Source: Codonopsis lanceolata (lineage: Eukaryota > Streptophyta > Magnoliopsida > Asterales > Campanulaceae). Taken from it: a DNA stretch of 64,000 bases. Position 1 is the first letter of the stretch, and every line of letters begins with the position of its first letter. This document shows, in pieces, positions 21,319 to 32,668 of the stretch. The translations under genes were made by a program, and so were the position numbers. Where the stretch lies: NCBI GenBank assembly GCA_013146195.2, contig CM028377.1, positions 166,449,824 through 166,513,823 on the forward strand, given 5' to 3'. The notes below the pieces were generated by a model. The model saw nothing but the letters and a program-made list of their open reading frames with translations, was not told the origin of the DNA and ran no database searches.

Positions 21319-22816
21319 TGGTTCTTTTGGCCTTCCTTCATCTCTCTCTAACCCATTTGGCTGCTCCTCTTCGGTTGGAGTGGCCTCTTAGGGCCTTGTC
21401 TGCTTTGCTTTTCCTTTGGCGTACCATCTTGGTTCGGCAAATGCTCGCCCGCTTCATCACCAAGTCTTTGGCCTTTTGATGGAGGACGCGGCCACTTGAT
21501 CGTCAAATGGCGGCAGGCCTCTGGTTGTCTCCCCGGCAAATGGCCATGTGCTTCCATGTTGAAGCGTGTAACCAAGATAGGTGCAGCTTGGCCACTTTGT
21601 CTATGGAGATGGGCGGTAGACCCTTTTGCGCCTTTGTTCTCATATTCTAAGTATTTGTCAAGAACGGCGGCTAGCCGCTCTCCTGGCCACACGCAATCGG
21701 TTCATCTTCCTTTAAGGAAGAGTTGACATTAGCATCATCCCTTAGAAGGGCATTGATCAGTCTAACAAAGGGGCGCTTGCATGTGGGGTTGTTCTTTGCT
21801 TTCTCCACCCATTGTTTTAATTCATTGAAGATGATGGCCCCCCAGTTGAGACGGAGTTGAAGAAATACGGCACTTGTCAAGTTAATTTGTTGGGCCGTAA
21901 ACATATCGTGTGCTCCACTCTTGAATAGAAGCCCTTGTCAATGAAGGTGGCTTGAGCGGTATACATCCACATGGAAGAGATTTGAAGCATTTTCCCTTGA
22001 GGTTCTCTATAGGTGTCTACTCCTCATTGCTTCCAGGCATGTCTGACCTCGGCAATGGTTGCTTCAAGAGGTCCACCAAAGTGCACGCCGATGATGGTGG
22101 AAATTGTTTTAGCGGTAATGGAGATTGGACGGCCTCGAATCCACCCTCGTAGAGCGTTCTTGTTCATGAGCTCCATTCTCTGATAGAATTCTTCTGCCAG
22201 AAAGATGCTGTAATTTTTGTCGTTGAGGCAGAAGAGGGGTAGAATACCGTAGGCGTTCATATCCTGCAAGCTTTGGCCAGGCAGCCTATAGTGCTAATTG
22301 ACTGAAGGTCAATGCACATTCCTGGAATGTACAGCTTCGGGTCCAGAGCGACGATGATGTCATGAGAGGCGGGAAAGGTTGGATAGCCCGGAAGGTTGAC
22401 ATCCGTACTGGGAGGAATGTCGGTTTCTGGGTTCAATTTCTTTCCGTAGTCTCGCTTAGATTTTGAAGTTCTTGCCTTAAGGAAATGCATATAAAAAATT
22501 AGGGCTTTTCACCTCAAGAGTTTAAACAAGCAGAAATTTCAAGGTTTTCTGAAAATATTTGGAATTTTTGAAGAGAAAACTTGAAACCCTAGAATGTTTA
22601 GAGAGTCCAAACCAAAGAAATGTATAACATAAGTTTTTCATAAGGATAAACGATGAATATACATAAACAACTGTTAGTATTCAAGGTTTGTAAGAACAAC
22701 AATGGTGAATACTGTAGAAACTCGAAAATGACCGTTTGAATTCCAAAATAATTTTTAGGTTATGAAATGAAATGCAGAACAGTACGTAGTAAGTTTCAAG
22801 TAGAGGAACGTACCAT
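21319..22816 (-). pseudogene. PF20167-like ('putative plant transposon protein') gene, copy 1, 3' end in gap
   Basis: On the minus strand the start codon is at 22816-22814, followed at once by a donor (ATG|GTACGT). A predicted 338-base intron ends CTTAAG|GCA at 22476, which joins ATG in frame to a basic start, ARTSKSKRDYGKK. The conserved core follows: YSIFLAEEFYQRMELMNK, RGRPISITAKTISTIIGV, then MFTAQQINLTSAVFLQLRLN, IIFNELKQWVEKAK and ILVTRFNMEAHG. The EEFY...RGR.I..T..TI...IGV pattern is that of the Pfam Transposase_32 family; its biochemical role is unknown to me. Several frameshifts break the frame. It lies 0.37 kb downstream of the copia pol stop on the same strand. A second copy lies at 30319-32668. 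Confidence 0.6.
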
Positions 22817-22950
22817 TGTCGTTGATGAGAAGAAGAAACAAGAAGAATTTGGGATTGCAGAAAGCGCTATTACAGAGAGAGTATGAATAGAGAGAGAAAT
22901 ATTTTTGTCAAAGGGGTTCCGTAAAGTTTGGCAAAAGGTGGTTCAAGGTC

Positions 22951-22960
22951 TATTTAAAGG
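22951..22960 (-). promoter_or_regulatory. Predicted TATA box of the PF20167-like gene
   Basis: CCTTTAAATA on the minus strand lies about 135 bases before the predicted ATG. The leader between them is CT-rich (CTCTCTCTATTC, CTTCTTGTTTCTTCTTCTC). This is a typical plant promoter layout, placed between the pol stop (23184) and the extra gene. Confidence 0.5.
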
Positions 22961-23183
22961 CGAGAAAATTTTAGATGAAAAAGCGGGAACTTAAGATATT
23001 TTCTTAAGTACCAAATTTTATCCTTGACCCCCTTTATTGCTTTAGAAACCTCTTTAGGAAAAAAAATAGACTAAGTAAAAATACTAACCTTTAAGTCTTC
23101 CGGTAAAGGAGAACTTACGTCTTCCGATTAGTCTAAAACTAAGTCTACCGGTATGAAAGAAACATTAAGAAATAACTTTGAAA

Positions 23184-24700
23184 TTAAGCAGTAGGATCAA
23201 TCATACCAAGATTTCTCCTTAAATAAGCAAACCTGGTGGCATCCAGTGGTTTTGTGAGAATGTCAGCCAATTGATGCTCAGTTGGAACGTATTCCAAGCT
23301 GATGTTACCTTTCTCCACATGATCTTTGAGGAAGTGATAACGGATATCTATGTGCTTAGTCTTGGAGTGCATCATCTGGATTTTTGGATTGCGATGTGTT
23401 GTCACACATGATTGGGCGGTTGCGGTCTTTATGTTGTAGTCCACTAGTTGTTGCTTCATCCATAGGAGTTGAGAGCAACAATTGCTTGCAAAGAATGTAT
23501 TCACTTCGTGGTTGAGTTTGCAAGCGATCCTTGTTTCTTGCAAGACCATGAGACAAGTCTATTTCAAAGGAATTGACAAGTCCCACCGGTGCTTCTTACG
23601 CTCACTTTGCAAGGCTGCATAATCATCGAGTATCCAACTAGATCGAAGTTGTTGTTTTTGGAATACCATATGCCTAGATTTGTTGTTTTGAAACATATCT
23701 AATGATACGTTTGGCGGCAAGCAAATGTGACTCCTTTGGATCTCGCTCGACTGAATCTAGCACAAACACAAACATCAAACATAATGTCGAGTCTACTAGC
23801 GGTAAGGTAAAGAAGTGAACCTATGATTCCTCGGTACTTGGTGATGTTCTCTTGCTTTCCCTTCTCATCTTTGTCAAGATGGCGTCGGTAGACATTGGAG
23901 TTCGAAACCTTTAGTGAATCAAGACCGAACTTCTTGATTAGTTCCTTTGCATATTTGGTTTGGTTGATGAAGATTCCGTCGAAGTCACATTGTATCTGTG
24001 ATCCTAGAAAGTAGGTAAGTTCACCCATCATGCTCATCTCGAACTTGCTTTGCATCGGCTTCTCGAATCTTTTGCAGGCTTGGGTTAGTTGATCCAAAGA
24101 TGATGTCGTCCCATAGATTTGTACCAAAAGAGAATGGCCTTTGTGCTTGAGGATGAATAAGGTGGTGTCTATCCTTCCTCTCACGAATATTAAGAACTTG
24201 GATAGAGTTTCATACCAAGCTCAGGAGCTTGCTTCGGGCAGATTTCTTGAAGGCGTGATCGGTGCGAGACAAATCACGGAGGTTACGTATCCTTGAAGAT
24301 CACCATTCTCTTTACATCCATCGATACACTTTGAAGTCCATGAGCGAGGCATAGGCTAGAAAGAATTGCCTCTAGTCTGCAGGGCAAAAGTTTCATCAAA
24401 GTCAATTCCTTCTTCAAAATCAGTCTAGCTTCCATTTCCGTCTTCATCTCTTTTGTTTAGAAAACCCATTTAGTGCCGAATGATCGATCGGCCTTTGAAC
24501 TAAACCTTACATCTTTCATTCAGCTCTTCTAGCATAGCTTCAAGTTATGATCTACAATAGCTTCATCAATCTTCTTTGGCTCGAGTTCAGATACAAATGC
24601 GTAAGCAAACATCTCGAACTTTATTTCTCACGAACTCTGTGTTGAGATCTGATTTGAAATGGGATGATCTTGGTTGGAGGAAGATCATTTTCTTCCGGTT
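23184..24700 (-). pseudogene. Copia RT and RNase H, broken
   Basis: Reading from about 24490 (minus), the RT starts with the shape of FGTKWVF, then has RLEAI, SMDVK and CPKQAPELGMKLY (equal to the LKQAPRAWY site). The frame shifts within the YVDD active site: the bases still spell the D-D-I-I-F-G-S part, but in another frame. From 24184 to 23699 follow FEMSMMGELTYFLGSQI, FINQTKYAKELIKKFG and YRGIIGSLLYLTASRLDIMF. RNase H ends KHIDIRYHFLKDHV, VPTEHQLADILTKPLD and a stop at 23184. It would copy element RNA to DNA in the capsid. It is not functional as shown. Confidence 0.85.
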
Positions 24701-24955
24701 CGAGTGGGTTGAGAATGAGATTCAAAAATCAGTTCGAAGACATGGAATCTTCAAAACTTTCATTTTACGGTGAACAAGAAGGATGAGTCGTAAAGGTGCT
24801 TGGGGTAAGGCAGAAGAGATGAGTTCGAGGTCAGAGAGAGTTGTTATCGATGCGAGTTCTCGTCTCTGGTGAAGGGTTATCGGTACTTGAGGGTCTGCGG
24901 TGCCGTTTTCGATTAGGAGTGGAAGTAGATGCTTTGTATTTGTACTGTCTCATCA

Positions 24956-25950
24956 TTATCGAGAATCATTAGCAACGTTCGAGGCCTTTCTAGGCTCTAA
25001 CAAGTCATATTCATCAAAAGAAACATGCATGTATTCTAAAATTTTTAAATTAGTTTTACTGAAAATGCGAAATGCTTTTGAATGTTTGGAATATCCCAGA
25101 AAAATTCCTTCGCCTAATTTTGCATCAAATTTTCCTCTATATTCTTTTCCATTATGAAGAATAAAACATTTACAGCCGAAGATTTTAAGAAATCCTATGT
25201 TTGGGATCTTCCTCTCCATATTTCATATGGAGTTTTGTTATGAAACTTGTTTACCGTGGATCTGCAGGTAAAACATGCAGGTGTTGATACGCCGCCTGAA
25301 ATACTTGGAAGTTTAGCTTCGCGGCATTGTTCTTGCCGCTTCAATCGTGTTCTGTTCTTCCGCTCGCTACACACCTTTTGTTGAGGAGCACCTGCAGCAC
25401 AGAGAAGTTGTGTCCGATCCCGTGGTCATCGCAGTACTTTTCTACACCATTGTTCTTGAATTCAAGGCCATTGTCCGATCTTATGTCGCTAATGTCTTCA
25501 AGCTTTTGAGTTTGAAGTCTTCAAAAAAGAGCAGTTGACTAGATCATACGTTTCATCTTTGATGTCATAGTTTCAATCCAAGTGAATCTAGAGTAGTCGT
25601 CAACTACTACAAGTGTGTACTTGTCTCCTGAAATACTGGTTGTTGTGATAGGTCCAAAGAGATCCATATGCAGAAGTTGAAGAGGTCTGTTTGTTGATAA
25701 AACAGACTTTCTTTGGAAGGAAGACTTGGAGAGTTTTCCTAGTTGACAAGCTTTACAACTTCTGCCATGGTCGGCAGACACCGTAGGTAGACCTTTTTTG
25801 AAGTGAGGTGATCTTGAGACGCTTGTGCCATAGCGAGACGCTTGTGCATTTGGCTGGAGAGCTTGGTGTTTGAGAGACAAGGCTTTAAGATCTCCCTAGA
25901 AGATTTAAGTTCAGACATAGGCCTTGTCTATTTCCTGGCCGACGTTGTAG
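24956..25950 (-). pseudogene. Copia integrase, broken
   Basis: The zinc-binding end CKACQLGKLSKSSF and the catalytic core start LLHMDLFGPITTTS and VVVDDYSRFTWIET lie at 25880-25539. They keep the first catalytic Asp and the second Asp region. The C-terminal part IGFLKIFGCKCFILHN...GEGIFLGYSKHSKAFRIF lies at 25219-24956. Frames are broken between them. Order before RT is as in all copia elements. Confidence 0.85.
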
Positions 25951-26149
25951 GCACTAGATTCTTTTGAGCTTTTGATGAGGCAGGTTGGAGTTGAATTGGC
26001 AATTGGCATAGGCGCCCTTTGTCGCATTCCGGTCGGTAAATTGAGATATGCTCGTCATAAAATTGAAGATTGTGCTTTAAACCACTCACTAGAGAAACTT
26101 TGTTGATGGAGAGACTTCCTCAGTGATTGAGCCATATCCAATTGTTTTT

Positions 26150-26330
26150 CCTCTTGCATTATCTCCGAAAATAACAATGGGGGTCCTTTAGCTTCAAATA
26201 CATCGTAAGAAGACTTCTATTCCCATCATGTGTCTAGAGCAACACCCTGTCTAGTACCAGATGTCTTTGTTTTCTGATTCTATAGCCATGAAGCATTCCT
26301 GAAAAAGAATTAAAGTAAATAGGTACCCTT
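26150..26330 (-). pseudogene. Copia protease remnant
   Basis: The minus strand reads KDIWY-stop-TGCCSRHMMG, the counterpart of the WYLDSGCSRHMTG active site, then IVIFGDNARGKTIGYGSIT. A stop and a frame change have removed the catalytic DSG. Confidence 0.65.
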
Positions 26331-27073
26331 TATTTTCTTTCGGGTCCTAAGGATTAGCAACCTTTTGGAACCCATACCTGCTTGACCTTGAGAGAACTAG
26401 GTCTCTCGGATCTTGGGAGTGAACCTTAGCAGCATTCTCGGTGCCGATGGCCTCAGCAATTGCAAGAATGACATAAATGGAAAGTCCATAGAGAATTGTT
26501 AGTGACTTTAACTGACGAGTGATTATTCCTTTTCTTGACATCCATTCTTGGTTCAGCTTGCTTGTTGATGGTAGACTTAATTAGTTTTTTCGAATCTTCC
26601 TAGGTAGGTTACCAACAGACTTAGCTTTAGCTTTTACGTTGATTACCTTTTCAGAGGATTTGGTAGAATACCTTTAAGTTTACCTTCAACAGTAAAGGAG
26701 CCTTGCTGTTTCATAGACAAACTTGATAGTTACCGGTGAGGTTTAGTAGGTCTACCGCCAGCGACTTTGCCTTAGCATAGTTGTTGCTAGACTTCACTTT
26801 CTACCGCGTTACCTTTTCAGTTTCTCATTTGAGTCACATCTTGGCTTTTCCTTTCTCGAACTTTGGGGTAAGCGTAAGAACACTTGAATAACCAAGGCCT
26901 TGTTTCCTATATTTCGAATATACGCTTTAGAGAAAGATATATCATTAGCAGTCTCGGAGGATTCACCTTTCTCTATGACTGAAGAGATTGTCGGAAGAGG
27001 CACATCTGAATATCCTATGCCATTTTTATCATTACTAGATTTTTGGCTTGAAAAGATTTCTTCGAATGCATCC

Positions 27074-27181
27074 TTTTTTTTTTTTTTTTTGAGGCTCCAG
27101 AGTCAATTGTCTTTGCAAGGCAATTTCTCTAGATCAAGTCCTTTGATGTGCTCAGATAGACAATCAATTTTGTCACAAAGG

Positions 27182-27215
<34 letters not shown>

Positions 27216-27300
27216 CTTCCTTCGCTTGATACTATCTTGTTGACACTATTGAGGGTTTGAATCTCACCGCCATCGAGATTTCTCAGTTTTTTTTTTTTTT
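27074..27300. repeat. Poly-T tracts (poly-A on the coding strand)
   Basis: There are T runs at about 27075-27091, 27185-27215 (about 31) and 27287-27300. They lie in the lysine-rich stretch between the gag zinc knuckle and the protease on the minus strand. Their lengths are prone to assembly error. Confidence 0.8.
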
Positions 27301-27572
27301 CACGCTTCTTGGCTAGTTTAACATAGGCTACTCTAAAGGAATTAAATTCTTCAAGCATATCCGATTATCCTTGAGAAGTTCTTCCTAGTGAAGCATCACC
27401 GTTGGTTTCATTTTTGTCCAAAGGACTAGGTGAAACTTTGACTTCATTTTCGAGTCATAGGTAGGGCTCGAATCATGAGCTATTAAGCATATGTTAGCTT
27501 GCTCACAATCCTCTTCCTCCTCTTCCGAATCCGCCTCAAACCATGTAGCAACCCTGTTTGTCTTCTATGTCT

Positions 27573-28574
27573 TCACCAACATACCCTTTTGTTTTTGAAA
27601 TTTTCTAAAAGAAAAGGGTTTTCAGATGCTTCAAATTTTGGCTTAGGACATTTTGAGGCAAAATGACCAGTTTTCTCTGTTGTAACACACAAGCTCTTCC
27701 TTAGATGAGCTTTCACCATTCTTTCGAAAGATTGTTGGTGAGTGTTCTTCCTTCCATATTTTGCGAATTTTTGAAAACGTTTTACAAACATGGCAAATTG
27801 TTCATCGATATAAAAATCATCATTTCACACGGGAAGAAGTGGAAGGTTTGGTTTCAACGGTGATTTCTTCTTGGACCATGGTCGGCAAGGACACGGTTCA
27901 ATCGGCTTTGTCTTGCTCTAGAGCTTGATTAACTTCAAGTTCATAAACCTTCAAACTTGCGTAGAGACTACGAAGAGTCATCTCATTTAAGTTCTTAGAT
28001 TCTTTCATAGCCGTGGTCTTAACATGCCATAAGCTACCTAGAGAGCCTAGAAACCTCATGTTCATTTCCTTTTTATCATACGTTTTACCAAGAGAAAAGC
28101 AACTATTTATTACCTCACTGAAGCGATCGTATGCTTGTCTCAAGGTTTCCTTAGGATCCTTTTTGAAAGAATCAAACTGCTGGATGTATGTATATTTTCT
28201 GTTATCTCTTGTGTCTTGGTCTCCTTCCAAGTATTCCACAAGAGCTTCCCACATCTCTTTGCGCTTGTACATCGAATCACTTGCTTGGTATGTGCTTGTG
28301 TCTAGAGAGCTGTGATTATGTTGATTGCTTTGCTGTCAAGTTCTACCAGCTTTCTATCATCCTCTGTCCATTCAGATTCTTCTTTAGGTACTTCTGCAGG
28401 ATTCCCAACAATGGAGGCTAGAAGATTTGGCTTCATTGGTACATGTTGACCTGTAGTAACACATTTCCATAATCTGTTATCAATAGAGTTCATAAATCTC
28501 ATTACTTTATCCTTCCATACATCAAAATGACCTTCGTCCAATATTGGGACGTGGTTAGCATTAGATGTAGGCAA
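27573..28574 (-). pseudogene. Copia gag, broken
   Basis: The N-terminal part (28574-28302) has HFDVWKDKVMRFMNSIDNRL, the WK..M..F...ID..LW pattern of SIRE/Tork gag. The middle (28272-27898) has KEMWEALVEYLEG and ETLRQAYDRFSEVINSC, then KTTAMKESKNLNEMTLRSL. A single zinc knuckle near 27690 reads CVTTEKTGHFASKC; the second Cys of the CCHC set is missing. It would form the particle that packages element RNA. The start at 28574 lies 77 bases after the primer site. Confidence 0.8.
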
Positions 28575-28650
28575 AGATGTAGTGTGTTTGTGCCATTATA
28601 TCGTATTCTCAAGAGTTTAATCTTGGAAAAACTTGTTTTCAAAGAGTAAG

Positions 28651-28662
28651 GCTCGATACCAA
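28651..28662 (-). other. Primer binding site of element E
   Basis: The minus strand reads TTGGTATCGAGC three bases after the LTR end (ACCCA). This is a Met-tRNA type. Confidence 0.75.
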
Positions 28663-28665
28663 TTA

Positions 28666-29922
28666 TGGGTCCCAATGGGCACAATAATAAGCTAGAAGGG
28701 GGGGTTGAATAGCTTATTAAACACTTAAAACTTTTAAGTAAATTTTTAAAGGATACTTGCAGTCTATTGAAGAGAATGAAGTAGCGGAAGACCTTCAAGA
28801 TAGTTGTTCCAGGTCTGCCGATAAGGACTACCGGTAGACCGTTTACAAGATACTTAAGTTCTGCTGTAATTGGATAAAGATAATCAAAGCAATGACTAGA
28901 TCAAATGACAAACAAACAGATAAGAAATAACACAAGTATTTTGGGATGGTTCACACTATAAAGAGTGCTACGTCCACCACCAAGGCAGTCAACCTTGGAT
29001 TTAAATAGTGCACTATGTTTTCCACTAGATCAATTACAAAGAATATCCCTAATGGATCGTGTACAAAATATTGACTTGTGTTTGGGTCTATGGAATCAAA
29101 TATCGTAGAATACAAGATATTTAATTAGATGCGTATGAAGTATAGTAAATGAATGTAAACAACAAGAAGTAAAAGCAATAAGTGTTGATGAGCAGCTTCT
29201 TGTTGTTGACGAGGACTTCTAGATCTGTTGAGGATCTCTTGATTGCACTTGGTGTAAGACTAGGAGTTTATGAAGTTTCGAGCAATCCTTTAAGTGTTCG
29301 ATTGATTACATGCAGATGCTGCTTTGTTCTCCGTCTTTAATAGCGATTTATAGCGGTGCACTTCAAAGATCCGTTGAGAAGACGAATACTTCAACTTTTT
29401 CAACAATGCATTAAATGCATGGGGTCATCAAGGATTTTCGCTTCACGTATATCTAGAGCGTGGAATGATTTACGAGATCTTCAAAAAGGTGGGCGATTTA
29501 GGTGTCGATCGAGAGTTGTTGCGAGAAAGTAGGAGACATCCGCTTTTTCCTCTCACTATTCTCAGACGAAAAGTCTTCTGCTGGAAAGTTGCTTTCGGCG
29601 ACTTGATATGTCGAGAATGTCTTGGATTAATTCAAATAATGATTAGGATAAGTTTGAATTAATCCAATGAGTCATTACTGGATAGGACACGCCATAGAAG
29701 ATCAGGTGGACACGAGGTCTACCGTTTGTGGGCTTTAAGCAGGTCTTCCGATAAAGCTTGTGGAGAGGTCTTCCGCTGAACCTGTGAAGTCCTATAAAAA
29801 CTATACAAGGCAAAGTTCTATACACAGTTGCCACGCTAATCGATACGCAGCCCGATTAGCCACTGAATTATAAAACTAATGTAATGAACTGAACAGATAT
29901 AAATCTAACATAAGAATCAACA
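28666..29922 (-). repeat. LTR of element E
   Basis: On the minus strand it runs TGTTGATTCTTATG ... GGGACCCA, 1257 bases, with TG...CA ends. A polypurine tract lies on one side and a primer site on the other. It therefore acts both as the 3' LTR of the unit to its right and the 5' LTR of the unit to its left. A TTTAAATA-type box lies near 28999-29007 (minus). The plus-strand open frames here are shadows. Confidence 0.7.
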
Positions 29923-29936
29923 ATCTCCTCCTATTT
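29923..29936 (-). other. Polypurine tract next to the element E LTR
   Basis: The minus strand reads AAATAGGAGGAGAT directly before TGTTGA. This is close to the GGGGGAGAT|TGTTG junction of SIRE-type 3' LTRs. Confidence 0.6.
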
Positions 29937-30318
29937 ATATCTGGTCATCATTACTACAAATGAGGGCTAAAAACAAACTTTGTGATAGATAATAGCATGT
30001 CTGAGAATTTTATATATAAAGTAGCAGAAGACATGCCTCTATCAAACAGACGAGCACCTCAAGTGTAAAGAACTAATCTAAGTGCATACAAAGAGTAAGA
30101 AAATCATAGAATAGCACACAGATTAGCAGCAGTTCAAATAAATTTAAACTGATTGTTTAAATTCTAAACAGATATGAAAATAAAGTAACAAGAATTTAAA
30201 CAAGATAACCTTTTTGAAAAGCAAGTAATCTTCTGTATTTATAAACAAGAAGTTTACATATCACAGAGTTTTCAAAATGAAAGATAAATAAAAAGGTAAG
30301 GGAAGAAAAGATACAGAA
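29937..30318 (-). other. 3' untranslated stretch after the second PF20167-like gene
   Basis: A-rich, no coding signal. It links the stop at 30319 to the polypurine tract, as expected if the PF20167-like gene is the last gene of the element. Confidence 0.45.
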
Positions 30319-32668
30319 CTACCAAGGTCTTTTCCCTTTGCCTATGTCTGCAGCCTCTTTTTCCCTTCGTTCTCGCTCTAGCTCTTCCATTCTGCGTTTG
30401 TACTGCGTCATCATCGGTGGGAGTGCGGTGGAGCGAGAACGGTAGTCGATTCTTCACGAAGGCGGTTTGTTCTCTTCCATCGGCATTCGTTGATTGACCT
30501 CATTTGCTTCTCTCGGTGATGGCGGATCACGATCACGATTTGCATTCATAACGTCGTGGCGAGTCGCGAGCAATGCGGTTGAGTTCGAGAATAGGAGGCG
30601 ACCGCCTTTGAGAGATGGAGAGTGATGGCATGGAAAAGCTCGTAGAAAAAGGAGGAGCGGAATCGGACACACACACTCATCTCGTTGAGCTTCAACGTTG
30701 ATCTTGACATCGTGAAATCGTTAAATGTTCGATGTCCAAAAGCGAGTCAGACATCCTCTTGGAATTGTCGAAGAAGAGCGGCGAGGGGATTCGGGGCTGC
30801 GGTCATTGGCCTTTGCGGCGTGCTATTCGTGCTAGCGGTAGTGATCTTGATAAGCGGCCCAGCTAGCCGTCATATATGGCATCGGTAGTGACAAAATTTC
30901 ATTATTGGGTGGTGATGAGAAGAGGTTGCCCCCAATATGAATGGTGCCTGGCAGAGGTAGAGTCGCGCAGCTGGATGGGGTGTTGGAGTGGAGGAGTGAT
31001 GGAATCGGAAGAAGATGAGTCTTGGGTTGGTATGGTGTTGGTGGAGGAAGATATGGTAGTGGGCGGGGGTGAGGTGGTGTTGGTGGGGAATCCAGTTCCA
31101 TATCAGTGTCAGAGTTTTCACAGATATTGGAGGATTCGGGAAGAAAGTCGAGAAAAACCGAAAGAAGGGGCGGGGTAGAAGAGGGATTTTGGTTTTCTAA
31201 GGGAAGATTGAGGAGGTTGATGGGTAGGGATAAATAGGTGCACTCAAGCACGATAGTTAGTTCGAAAAGGAACTTGGCGGCGAGAGTCTATTGGCCGCGG
31301 GGAGGGATTTGAGGTGGGCGTGGTGTGGTTGATGAAGTTGGTTGGGATTGGGGAGGTGAGGAAGGGGTAGATGGGTCGGTGAGTAGTTAAAGGGTGAAGG
31401 AGGAGGAGGAGTGGGGGTTAAGGCTCCTCCCGAGTTTAGGCTCCTCTGGGAGGGATAGGCTCCTCGGGAGGTGGGTGAATTCCTCACGAGTAGATGACTC
31501 GGGAGGAATAGATGAAGTGGTGGTTGGGAGTAGTGGTTGGTTGGGCATCGTAGTTGGTTGGGCCGGTAGTTGGTTGGTCGGTGGTAGTTGGTTGGTCATG
31601 AGCTGGAGTTGGTCGGGCGATAGTGTTGGGACCGCAGCTTCTCCTTTTCTTTCGTAGCGCCGAGTAAGAGGCTCAACTACTTCATCGGTAGTGGTGAGAG
31701 TTCCGCCGATGGTCCATGGTCTTCAAAGGTTTTACGAAGTCTCCTTCGCTTTTGGTTTGGGAGTGCAGTGCGTGAGACGGTGAGGTTGATTGACCGGTTT
31801 GGGTAGTGGCTGAGGAAGTGGTTTGTCGAGTTTGAGAGGTTGGCCGGGCTTCGTGAAGTTTGGGCTCGGGTAGAGGAAGGGGTTGGTTCCGTCAGTCGGT
31901 TCTTTTGGCCTTCCTTCATCTCTCTCTCCTAACCCATTTGGCCTCGGCTCCTCTTCGCTTGGAGTGTCCTCTACCCGCCTTGTCTGCTTTTGCTTTTCCT
32001 TTGGCAGCCATCTTGGTTCGGCAATGCTTCCTCGCCTCATCGGCCCAAGTCTTTGGCCTTTGATGGAGGGACGCGGCCACTTGATCGTCAACTTGGCGAG
32101 ACCTTCTTGAAGGTTCTGCTGGCAACGTCATGTGCTTCCATGTTGAAGCGTGTAACCAAGATAGGTGCAAGCTTGGCCACTTTGTCTATGGAGATAGGCG
32201 GTAGACCCTTTTGCAGTCTTCGCTTGTTCTCATATTCTGAGTATTTGCTGAAGAAGCTGGTTAGTCGCTTCTCCTTGGCCATCCGCATCAGGCTTCATCT
32301 TCCTTTAAGGAAGAGTTGACATTAGCATCATCCCAAGGGCATTGATCGCCTAACGAAGGCGCCGCAAAGTGGGGTTGTTCTTGGCTTTTTCCACCCACTG
32401 TTTTAATTCATTGAAGATGATGGCCCCCTAGTTGAGACGGAGCAGAAGAAATACGGCACTTGTCAAGTTAATTTGTTGGGCCGTAAACATATCGTGAGCT
32501 CCACTCTTGAATAGAAGCCCCTTGTCAATGAGGTGGCTTAAGTAGTATACATCCACAGGGAAGAGATTTCGAAGCATTTTCCCTTGCGGTTCTCTATAGG
32601 TGTCTACTCCCCTCATTGCTTCCCAGGCATGTACAGCCTCAGCAATGGTTGCTTCAAGAGGTCCACTA
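30319..32668 (-). pseudogene. PF20167-like gene, copy 2, 5'-truncated, with Pro-rich and coiled C-terminus
   Basis: 32668-31898 (minus) repeats copy 1 at roughly 85-90% identity by eye with many small indels: MFTAQQINLTSAVF, SKYSEYENKRRLQKGLPPIS, ILVTRFNMEAHD, then WPRPSIKGQRLG. This copy also shows what the gap hides in copy 1. After a basic KEKQ segment comes a long Pro/Ser/Gln-rich region with short repeats (TNQLPPTNQLPAQPTTMPNQ), then PPSPREANEVNQRMP. It ends with a charged helix, MMTQYKRRMEELERERREKE, and a stop at 30319-30321. The 5' part is cut where LINE 1 starts. Frames are broken many times. Confidence 0.5.

Larger units (their letters stand above)
21319..29922 (-). mobile_element. 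Element E: Ty1/copia retrotransposon (SIRE/Tork-like) with an extra 3' gene
   Basis: Minus-strand order: LTR (29922-28666), Met-tRNA primer site, gag, protease, integrase, RT/RNase H, then the PF20167-like gene up to the gap. Integrase before RT defines copia. LTR length (1257 bases), the AGGAGGAGAT tract and TGTTGA LTR start recall SIRE-type elements. That lineage often has an extra frame after pol, though usually an env-like one. All frames are broken. The 3' LTR would lie in or beyond the gap. A second PF20167-like gene end lies upstream of the LTR, implying a tandem or permuted arrangement. Confidence 0.7.

Noticed and set aside
27173..27358. Lysine-run open frame
   Set aside because: It is created by poly-A tracts on the minus strand of the copia gag-pol region; tract lengths are unreliable.
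30832..31599. Several Pro-rich open frames on minus, possibly an extensin-like gene
   Set aside because: They line up end to end in shifted frames as the Pro-rich tail of the PF20167-like gene, so they are parts of one broken gene.
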